Shown here: piece by piece, positions 49,929-64,000 of the stretch
How the letters are laid out: every line of letters begins with the position of its first letter
Numbering within the stretch: the stretch's first letter is position 1
NCBI RefSeq assembly: GCF_030445035.2
Contig: NC_080695.1
Coordinates: 1,730,545-1,794,544 of the forward strand
Length of the DNA: 64,000 bases
Direction of reading: 5' to 3'
Origin: Dasypus novemcinctus
Taxonomy: Eukaryota > Chordata > Mammalia > Cingulata > Dasypodidae
The notes under the pieces: model-generated
The model's input: the letters and a program-made list of their open reading frames with translations, nothing else
What the model was told of the DNA's origin: nothing
Database searches by the model: none
Made by a program: the position numbers and the translations under genes

Positions 49929-51666
49929 CGCCAGCCTCCAGGAGCAGGCTCAGGGCAACCATGACTGGACGCAGTCTGGCCAGAGGCAGGGGTCTGCTGT
50001 CCACACTCGGTGGCCGGTGGTGCCGACAGGGCCCTCCTGCACCCGTGGTGACGCGTGCATTTTTCCTCCCCTGCTAAAAGCAAATCCCAGGCTCCTCTTT
50101 CCCCGCTGCTGACGAGGCGCCCTCCGGGCCTGCGGGCGGGGGCTGCAGGCACCTGCTGGACCTGTCCCAGAAAGAGGAGCACTTGGCAGCAGCTCGCTAA
50201 TCCACACCCTCCACAGCCGTCAGACAAGAAGACCGGAAAGGCAACCTCCACGCGATGCAGCTGCCCAGCGGCCACGCTCAGGTGGCCAGGCGGGCCTGAC
50301 AGGGCCTGGCGCTGCAGCAGGGAGGGCCGCAGAGCACAGTGCTGAGGAGGTAAACACGCTGCTTTTAGAGACCGAAAGGCCCGGGGCAAGTCAGCGCCAT
50401 GCTCAGGAGACGACCTGTGTCCCAGGAAGTCTGGGCAGGGCACCTGCAGAGCTGTCGCAGGCCGTGCCCTCCGCGGCCTCCTGCGCTAAACGCATACACT
50501 GAGGCACTTAGACACGCACACAGCAACTTAGAAAAAAGCCCCTAGTGCGGCGCCCGGGCCACTCACACATCCGCCAAAGCGCCCCGCACAAGATGCGCTC
50601 TGAGAGTCACCGGCCGGGTTTCTTCGAGCAGGAGGCGGAGAGTCCTCAGCCTCTAGGGAGCGGGCGCTGGCCCGGCCATTGGCGTGCGCAAGCAGCAGGC
50701 CACAGGGCGCGCCGGCACAACCCCCCAGCCATGTCATAGGCCCTCGCCACCTGGACCCCACAGACTGCAGCCTCCACAGGACGCCCACCGCGGGACACGC
50801 ACCCCGACCCACGCTTCCGGCCCACTCTTCCTCACGCACCTCCCAGCCGACCGTGTTCACGGGGCCGGGCCTTCCCGCGGGTGTCCAGCCGGCCCGCCCC
50901 ACCCCTGCCCCAGGCCAGGCCAGCCCCAGGCCCAGCTCAGTGCAGCCCAGGACAGCCCTCTCCTCCCAGCAGCCAGGAGGCCACCAACTCGACCCGGCAC
51001 GACGAAAGCCCTCCTTCCTCCGAAGGTCGCTGTCCACTGTCCCCTAAAAACGCCTGAAGCTGACACTCGAGGTGTCAGGCCGACTGCGGAACTGACCATA
51101 AACGCCAAGCTGGGGGCCTCCACCTGAGGTGAACGTGGTGAGAAAGAAAAGAGACGCGAGCTGCGAAGGCCTGCTCCCTGCTGGGCGGTGTCACACTTGA
51201 ACTACAGAGAGGAGGCCGCGCTGAGCCTCGGCTCAGAAGCGCAGCCTCCCGGCGCTGGGGTAGGCGGCCGCCTGCGGGGGCTCCTGTTAGACGCCCTGAC
51301 TTCGCGGGAGGTGACTGCGGAGCCCACGCTACCCCGGCAGGCGGGTCAGAGCGCACTTCACGCAGGCCGCGCTTGCCCCCGCAGCTCCGGTCAGCCCTGG
51401 GCACGGGAAGCCCGTGCTGGGCCGCGCAGGGCCGCGCCTGGAAGAGGCTCTGCGGCGGGCGAGGCTGGACAGGGGGCAGGGGCAGCCCCTCCCGAGGCGC
51501 TGCGGGCGCGGGCCGCGCTCTCACCGTTGCTGTAGGCGTAGGGGCACTCGGCCGCGCCGTCCTGCAGGCTCTCGAGGATCTCGCCCTTGCCCACATCGCT
51601 GTCCCCCACCAGCAGGAACTTGAGCAGGTAGTCGTAGCTCTTCGCCGGGCTGCCCTGCGTCCCCAT
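26055..51666 (-). CDS. RAB40C: RAB40C, complete, six coding exons, 282 aa
   Basis: Rab-like GTPase with a SOCS box that acts as a substrate adaptor for Cullin-5 ubiquitin ligases. Exons: 51666-51525, 33265-33205, 32676-32616, 27963-27886, 27635-27413 and 26338-26055; phases sum to 282 codons plus TAG, one more than human as I recall it. Features: G1 GDSDVGKGE (residues about 21-29, with G-E in place of the usual S/T), switch/G3 [10 protein letters not shown], the degenerate G4 [11 protein letters not shown] of Rab40 proteins, SOCS box [20 protein letters not shown] (BC-box L-CCR), an extra Gly run within [20 protein letters not shown], and C-terminal CKIS for prenylation. Intron 1 is 18.3 kb. 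Intron 5 is largely minisatellite containing copies of the exon-5 end. A possible splice acceptor about 110 bp upstream of the ATG (near 51780) suggests a non-coding first exon. Confidence 0.97.
26345..26640. repeat. GC-rich tandem repeat in RAB40C intron 5, proximal block
   Basis: Three copies of a 60-120 bp segment containing gtggggcaggcctgtggttg, gggcccccacagctccaggc and runs of gggcggggccagcgggg, the last a 20-bp sub-repeat of varying number. It adjoins the exon-6 acceptor at 26339-26340. It may be a distant relative of the array beside it, because both carry ggttgggcc...tccag. Confidence 0.85.
26641..27412 (-). repeat. Tandem array of RAB40C exon-5/intron-5 junction copies
   Basis: About ten diverged copies, 61-83 bp apart, of the last ~20 nt of RAB40C exon 5 (sense ATCTGGAGGCCCAACCGCG) joined to its donor GTGAGC, directly downstream of the true donor at 27412. 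On the plus strand the donor copies (gctcac) start near 26652, 26717, 26794, 26868, 26942, 27019, 27090, 27150, 27234 and 27296; the real one is at 27407. All keep GTGAG. Some units carry a C-rich tract and CAG immediately before the exon-like piece. A remnant near 27365 has lost the donor. Confidence 0.9.
29140..30455 (+). mobile_element. L1 3' portion (ORF2 C-terminus and 3' UTR), dead
   Basis: Plus-strand L1 sequence in RAB40C intron 3. Recognisable stretches: gaaattaactcaaaatgact (29320), atccagaatacataaagaac (29680), ggaaatgcaaattaaaacca (29828), cattgttggtggcaatgtaa (29956) and tactattcagccatcaaaag (30211). Frames are closed. A short SINE is inserted at about 29393-29463. Confidence 0.88.
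29393..29463 (+). mobile_element. Short tRNA-head SINE inserted in the L1
   Basis: ggaagcggatgtg head, then gggtttaattccc (B-box-like) and an A-rich tail of CAAAAAA units. The flanks share aaaacatac (29384-29392 and 29464-29472), a likely target-site duplication. It represents only the tRNA-like monomer. Confidence 0.65.
30456..30825. repeat. Unclassified armadillo interspersed repeat, copy A
   Basis: Starts agtttgatattatttaagaa. It shares gggctttgattcaacc, a gagagatgag block and gcagctga with copy B at about 41985-42500, in the same order. AATAAA occurs near its right end. No open frame is seen. Family unknown to me; an LTR fossil or a non-autonomous DNA element are both possible. Confidence 0.6.
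30829..31204 (+). mobile_element. DAS-type SINE, dimer-like
   Basis: Begins gggaagtggatgtggctcaa with one tRNA-like head. A second tRNA-like unit (gtggcacaagaaattgagca ... aggattggttcctgg) lies at about 31045-31115. Tail ggataaataaacctttttta. Confidence 0.85.
34860..35186 (+). mobile_element. DAS-type SINE
   Basis: Begins gggaagcagctgtggctcca, with B-box-like gggttcgcgtccc and a repeated cagtgaacagacacag/cagtgaatggacacag tail. Imperfect target duplication aaataacacgagga / aaatgacactagga at 34846-34859 and 35187-35200. Located in RAB40C intron 1. Confidence 0.85.
36960..37110 (+). other. Possible retroposed fragment with A-rich tail
   Basis: AT-rich island in GC-rich intron 1 sequence, ending in an A run at about 37068-37082 and an aaggaaaga-rich tract. 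The source is not recognised. Confidence 0.3.
37401..37568. repeat. 42-bp tandem repeat, four copies
   Basis: Four nearly identical 42-bp units starting cctacgtgg at 37401, 37443, 37485 and 37527, in RAB40C intron 1. Because 42 is a multiple of three, it gives a spurious open frame with a 14-residue repeat. Confidence 0.95.
41131..41172. repeat. Purine-rich GAGGAA simple repeat
   Basis: Run of gaggaggaagaggaggaaga-type repeats about 40 bp long, in RAB40C intron 1. Confidence 0.85.
41223..41640 (+). mobile_element. DAS-type SINE, full length
   Basis: gggaaacggacttggcccag head, B-box-like ggttcaagcccc, body ccgcccagcgcgaaagaaag, and a tail with (aatc)n then A11. It is about 80-90% like the copy at 15963-16346. 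Confidence 0.92.
41985..42500. repeat. Unclassified armadillo interspersed repeat, copy B
   Basis: Begins agtttgagattatttatgaa and shares with copy A (30456-30825) the blocks ccaaaaagaga, agggctttgactcaacc, gagagatgagac and gagcagctgag. It carries extra sequence after the first block. The right end is uncertain. No coding frame is seen. The family is unknown to me. Confidence 0.55.
43010..43308 (+). mobile_element. L1-like 3' end
   Basis: Sequence with gtgaactacaggtaaactat, caatgaatgtgccacaatga and tttttaatgtaacatttttt, ending in an A-rich tail near 43308. It looks like a LINE 3' UTR; assignment is from memory of related sequences. Confidence 0.5.
47519..47735 (-). mobile_element. DAS-type SINE, reversed
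   Basis: Starts with a T18 run and reads as the complement of two tRNA-like heads, with gagccac at about 47580 and again at 47710. The body is short and diverged. RAB40C intron 1. Confidence 0.7.
49883..49926. repeat. (AC)22 microsatellite
   Basis: Perfect 44-bp AC dinucleotide run, the longest perfect simple repeat in the window. Confidence 0.98.
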
Positions 51667-52650
51667 CTCCCTCTCACCGGCGGCGGGGACCCGCCCGCAT
51701 GCTCCGCGCGGCGGGGACACCCGGAGGCCGGAGGCCGACCCGGCGCCGCGTCCCGTCCGCCCGGATCCCCGTGCGACCTGCTGAAAGGGGACGCGCTGAG
51801 CGGCTGCGGGAGGGCGAGGGCCCCGGCCCCCCGCCCGCCGCCCTCGCGCCCCGCGTCCCGGGCCCGACCGCGCAGGCCTCGCCCTCCCGGAACAAAACCC
51901 GCCGCGCGTGGGGCCCGCACCCATGGCCGCGCCACAGCTGCGCGGCCGCCCGCAGCCCGGCTCGCCGCCGCCTGAGCCCCCCGCGGCTCCCGCGCGCGGC
52001 CGGGCCCACCGCTCCGCTCACCTCAGCCTCGCCGCGGCCGCCGCCGCCCGCAGCTTCCCGCACAGCGCCGCACCGCCCCGCCCCCGCCCGCGCCGCCGCC
52101 ATTGGCCGCCCGCCCTCCAGCAACCATTGGTCCCTGTGCACGTCCGTCGCGGCCGTCCCGCCCCCACCGTTTCCCACACAGCGCTGCGGAGCGTCCGCCC
52201 GCCCCGCCCCACCACCGCCCCGCCCCCTCACCGTTACCATTGGCCGCCCTCCTCCCTCTTTTCCATGACTATTGGTCTGTTCGAATGTCTGTCAGGCCCT
52301 TCCCACCACTCTCACCGTGTACGACGCAGCGCTGCTCGGCCTCCAGTAGCTCCACCTCCTCACCGAGGCCATTGGAAGCCAGTCTTCCGCCTTCACGCAA
52401 CCATTGGCTCAATTGCACGTCCGTCAAGACCACTACCGCCCCGTCTCTTCCCGCAGAGCATCCCGGAGCCACCTACGACCCGCCCTCTGTACGCCGCACC
52501 ACTTTTCCCTCGCCCGCCCCCGCAGCGTTACCATTGGTTACCATCGACGACTGTCCCAGACCCATTAGCTCGCTCACAGGTCCATCAAAAGCCCTGTAAG
52601 CCCGCCCCATTCACCCCCGTGCCCCGCCCCCTTTCCTGACGCTCACCAAT
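51300..52650 (-). promoter_or_regulatory. RAB40C CpG island and CCAAT-box array
   Basis: CpG-dense block over the first coding exon (51666-51525) and 5' flank. Upstream the plus strand shows ATTGG (CCAAT on the gene strand) at 52101, 52126, 52239, 52271, 52371, 52403 and 52533, embedded in diverged 130-160 bp tandem units with GC boxes (ccgccc). CCAAT on the plus strand occurs at 52646. No TATA box. NF-Y/SP-type promoter architecture is inferred. Confidence 0.65.
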
Positions 52651-52659
52651 CAGGAGCTT

Positions 52660-53160
52660 GAAAGTCCAGGCTTGTTTGCATACGCCCCTTTCCTCTGGCT
52701 GATCCTGGAGCGGCTGGTGGTCACGGTGAGGCGACGCGTCTGGGGCCGGCGGGACTGCACCTCCTGGCGAGCTGGGATGCCCGCCTCCGCAGGGACGCCG
52801 GAGAGGGCGGCGAGGCCTCCCCGGTGCTGCCGTGCTTGGTCGCCGCCCTCTCCGCGCGGGGGCGGGGCGCGGGGCCGGGAGGGCACGGCCAATCGGCGCT
52901 CCGGGGGTCGAGAGGCGGTACTTCCGCTCCCGGCGGCGCGGCGGCCCCTGCGGAGGCGTGGGCGCTTCGGCCCCAGGCCGCCGCTGGCTGCTCGCCTCGC
53001 CTCGGGCGAGGGGTCTGCAGATCGCAGCCCTTGGCTGTGAAGGCTTTAACGTTCAGGAGCCTTCGTGGCCTGGCCCTGGGGTAAGGCCGGGGCGTGGCGT
53101 GGGGAGGCCTGGGCTGGGAGGCTCCCTGGAGGCGGCGGCCGCCGTCGTCACGGGATGACA
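52660..53160. promoter_or_regulatory. CpG-rich extension, possible divergent promoter
   Basis: CpG-rich DNA next to the RAB40C promoter, with CCAAT at 52889-52893 and two plus-strand donor-like sites (cacg|gtgagg near 52726; gg|gtaagg near 53081). No conserved protein is encoded. It could be the start of a divergent non-coding transcript; the evidence is weak. Confidence 0.3.
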
Positions 53161-53714
53161 GGACCGAGAAGTGTGACTGGCCGGTAGACACCTGGTAGAA
53201 CTGCAAATCAGGACAAGAGGAGCCCTTTCCTCCCCGTGCGTGGGCCACGGCGTGTGGGGCCCAGGGCGGGGGGCACCGCCAGCAAGCGGCCCAGCCCTCC
53301 TGGGCAGAGCGAGGACAGCCAGCAGTCCCTTGTCGCGTCCACCTGGAGGAGCCCTCGGAGACAGGTTCGCCCGCCTGGCGTGCGGAATGTCATTGCAGCG
53401 CTGCCGGCGAGGGTGGAAGCCGCGAAGTCCACTGCTGGGGAGCTTTTAAATCACCCCGCTCAGAGCCAGGAGTGGACGGGAAGGTGTAGATACCAACACG
53501 GAGATTGCCAAAGACGTTTTGGCAGCAGAAGAGGTAACCCAGTAGAAGGCCAGTGCACACCAACTAACACCAACCAATTCTAGGTCCACACGTAGACAAG
53601 CGTAACTTGTGCCTAGGGAAAGGCCTGGAAGGATGATGCCAAGGTGACATCATTATCGTTCATAATATTTGAGAATATAGTCATGTGTAACATATAGTTA
53701 CAAGTAAATAACTC
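53161..53714. other. Spacer, nothing recognised
   Basis: Transition from GC-rich to AT-rich DNA before an L1 tail. No gene, RNA or clear repeat is seen. Confidence 0.4.
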
Positions 53715-54275
53715 AAAAAGTTGAGCATTTGACCCAGCAATTCCACTCCTGAGTATATACCTAAGAGAATTGAAAACGTCTGTGAAAAAACTTGCACACA
53801 GATGTTTTAACAGCACTATTCATAATAGCCAAAAGATGGAAACAACCCAAGTGTTCATCGAATGATGAGCAGATAAAATGTGGTGTATACTCAAGGGAAT
53901 CCATAAAATGGAATCAACTCTGATAAACACTGACATGGCTGAACCTCGAAAAATTATGCTGAGTTAAATAAGCCAGATACGGAAGGACAAATACTGTATG
54001 ATTCCACTTTGTGAAATATCTAGAATAAGCAAATCCAGAGACACCAAAGCAGATTAGAGGTTATCGGGGGCTGAGGGAGAGAAGGGGCTTGGAACTGACT
54101 CCTAAAGGGAGTGGGATTTCTTTTGGGGGTGAAGAAAATGTACTAAAACCGATCATGGTGGAGTGGTGGTCATATGACTCAAAGTTACTAAAGATCATTG
54201 ACTTGTGCTCTTGAAACCGGTGAATTGTACAATGTAAAATGTGCCTCAATAAAGCTGTTAAAAAACAAACGGTAG
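53715..54275 (+). mobile_element. L1 3' end (ORF2 tail and 3' UTR), dead
   Basis: Plus-strand L1 sequence with gacccagcaattccactcct, ataatagccaaaagatggaa, aagtgttcatcgaatgatga and atactgtatgattccacttt. It ends gtgcctcaataaagctgtta followed by an A-rich stretch. Old copy with closed frames. Confidence 0.88.
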
Positions 54276-55579
54276 AATAAATGGAATATGCCGTTCAAGC
54301 TGACCCAGCTAAGGCGCCTGAGACCAGACCCCTGGAGCCCCACGGCAGTGAGAGCCAGCAAGGCCACTCAGCCCTGGGTCCACCAAGGCCTGCCCGCCAG
54401 GGCCTCTCCATACCATGCGCTCCACCCGGGTAGTGGGCACTCCCTGGCCATCAGACCAGTGTCTCCCGCGTCAGTCACTGGCCGGGCCCAGGCTGTGGCA
54501 TCCCAGGAGTCCTTCAGGGACTGGCTGCCCCTGCCGGGCTGAGGGGACCTCAGGCTCTGTGGCTGCCAGGAACGGAGCAGCTGTGCAGGCGCCCTGGGAC
54601 TCCTTCCAGGCCTCGCTGCCTGCGCCCCTGCCTCAGGCCGAGGGCAGCCCTCGGCTGGCCAGGCGGCCAAGGCTAGTGGCACCCCCCCGAGCACTGCTCT
54701 GGCCTTGCCCATTGCAAGCTCCCCACGAAGCTCGTGAGCAGACAGGTGGCCTGTCCTGTTTGCACATCGGGCTCGGGCTTGGGGGCTGCTGGGGCGTGGG
54801 CAGCTTTGACCTGCTCTGCTTGCATCTAGCCTCAGGCCTTGCCCTGGTCCCACGGGCTGCCAGGGGGAGGGTCACGGCAAGGCAGCAGGGCCCAGGTGGG
54901 GGGAGGATGGGGTGGCGGGCGGGAGGGGGGAGCCTGTGCCGGAGACCGAGCAGAGGCAGGGAGGGGGCCACGGGCTTGGAGGGGAGCGCCTGTGGGCAGG
55001 AGCCAGGGACAGGCCTGGCCGCTGGGACCATCCCAGCCCCCAGAGAAGCCCGAGGACCTGCGGAGGCTCCCAGCTCTGGGCCACGCCCCAGGGGTCTCCT
55101 GACAGCCTCAGGCTGGGTGGAGTGGGGTGCACACACCCAGCCCTCCCCTTGGCACGGGGTCTGGGGCTCACTGGCCGGGAGACCCAGAGCACGGCCCCCA
55201 CAAGGGTTTCAGTGAGTTAGGGTCCCCGGCCCAGGGCTGGAGCTGAGGCCTCAGGGGTTCCAGGAGTTCCGGTGCAGATCCCTGCGCACATGGAGCAACA
55301 CCCTGACTCCCACGTGCTGCGCCAGCTCCTTGCACGCACACTCAAACACACCTGTGGGCTCTGGCGGCTGGTGGGGAGGGCACCGGAGCAGTGCAGAGCC
55401 TGCACGCCCACCACCAGAACGCAGAGGCCCGACCGGGACGGGCCCGGGCCCCCACGAGGGTGGGTGGCTGCACCCCCAGGAGGAGACTTGTGGCCGCAGT
55501 GGTGTGACCCCAGGCGTCGGCTCCCACCCCGCCCACGCGACGATGGGAAGGCAGGGCGGGCGCACTCAGAACACGCGGC
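54276..55579. other. Spacer downstream of PIGQ
   Basis: GC-rich unique-looking DNA between the L1 tail and the PIGQ polyadenylation signal. No gene, RNA or repeat recognised. Confidence 0.45.
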
Positions 55580-55585
55580 TTTATT
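55580..55585 (-). terminator. PIGQ polyadenylation signal
   Basis: AATAAA on the minus strand, about 715 bp past the PIGQ stop codon; the interval between is taken as 3' UTR. Confidence 0.7.
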
Positions 55586-56298
55586 TTCACGCAGAGAAAG
55601 GCTGAGCCCCACCCTGCCCCAGCCAGGCCCCTGCCCCGGGACCTCCCTCCAGCGTCCACCGGTCTCAGGGCCTGAGCTGCTGCCTCCCTGCGGCCCGACC
55701 CACGCGCAGTCACCTGTTTCCCTGGGAGCCCTGGGGCGCGCTGCTGCCCACACCCCACACCCGGGTCTGCAGGCTGAGCCGGCCAAGGGCCAGGACGCCC
55801 TCACGGGCTGCACCTGTGCCGGGAAGGAGCCGCTGGGGAGGGGGGTCTGGGCACGGTGGCCCCGTGGGGGCACTGGCAGGCAGGGGGCAGTGGGGCATGT
55901 GAGGGGGCACCCCAGGAGCCTGGCGTGGACCTGTCAGTGGCTTCCTCGGCAGTGTCCCCAGGAGGTGGGCACAGGGGCCAGCTCCCAGGCTGCCGGGAGG
56001 GCCGGGGACAGCTGCAGCGCAGGGCAGCAAGCGTCCTGGGAGGAGCCTCCAGGCCCACGTGACGGGCACGGCTCCCTGAAGGAGACGTCACCCCAGCTAG
56101 GCCTCGCGTGGGTGCTGCGGGGGGCGTGGAAGGATGCCCAGGGCTGGGGGCACCGCGCTCAAGGCACAGGCGGGACAGGGCAGGAGGGGGGCCTAGGCCA
56201 GCGGCGCCAGAGGTGGGCCCCAGCTGCACTGGCCGGCACCCACACCCCTTGCGCTCCGACCCCGGCACTGGGCCAGGAGAGGTGGCCCAGCCCGCGGC

Positions 56299-64000
<7,702 letters not shown>

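Overview
The window is nuclear DNA of a placental mammal, almost certainly an armadillo (Dasypus-like xenarthran). Seven copies of the tRNA-derived DAS-type SINE known from armadillos are present, along with L1 pieces. Six genes and one tRNA lie in the order PIGQ, RAB40C, WFIKKN1, METTL26, MCRIP2, WDR90. This is the human 16p13.3 order read in reverse, so the window is an inverted view of a conserved GC-rich gene cluster. All protein genes were built exon by exon on GT-AG boundaries, with reading phase checked against remembered human proteins; no database search was run.

Layout: WDR90 (minus; 3' end beyond base 1) fills 1-7.9 kb. MCRIP2 (minus) runs 8.6-13.4 kb and has a 500-N assembly gap in an intron. 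An AT-rich intergenic block at 15.7-17.6 kb holds L1 and SINE insertions. A tRNA-Gly(CCC) gene at 18.4 kb is followed by METTL26 (plus, 19.0-20.9 kb), whose 3' end faces that of WFIKKN1 (minus, 21.3-23.5 kb). RAB40C (minus) spans 24.1-51.7 kb with an 18-kb first coding intron. A CpG-rich region with repeated CCAAT boxes lies at its 5' end. A 3-kb spacer with an L1 tail separates it from PIGQ (minus; 55.6 kb to beyond base 64000).

The genes act in different processes: centriole structure (WDR90), stress-granule/corepressor regulation (MCRIP2), a predicted methyltransferase (METTL26), a secreted myostatin/GDF11 antagonist (WFIKKN1), a SOCS-box Rab ubiquitin-ligase adaptor (RAB40C) and the first step of GPI-anchor synthesis (PIGQ). 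No shared pathway is evident; the cluster is conserved synteny.

The most unusual features are non-coding. Several introns consist almost wholly of minisatellites. RAB40C intron 5 is an array of about ten diverged copies of the exon-5 end with its splice donor. PIGQ carries two long minisatellites with related units in opposite orientation, flanking six exons. The RAB40C 5' flank is a tandem array of paired CCAAT boxes. WFIKKN1 and MCRIP2 carry small insertions that break their frames, best read as consensus errors.
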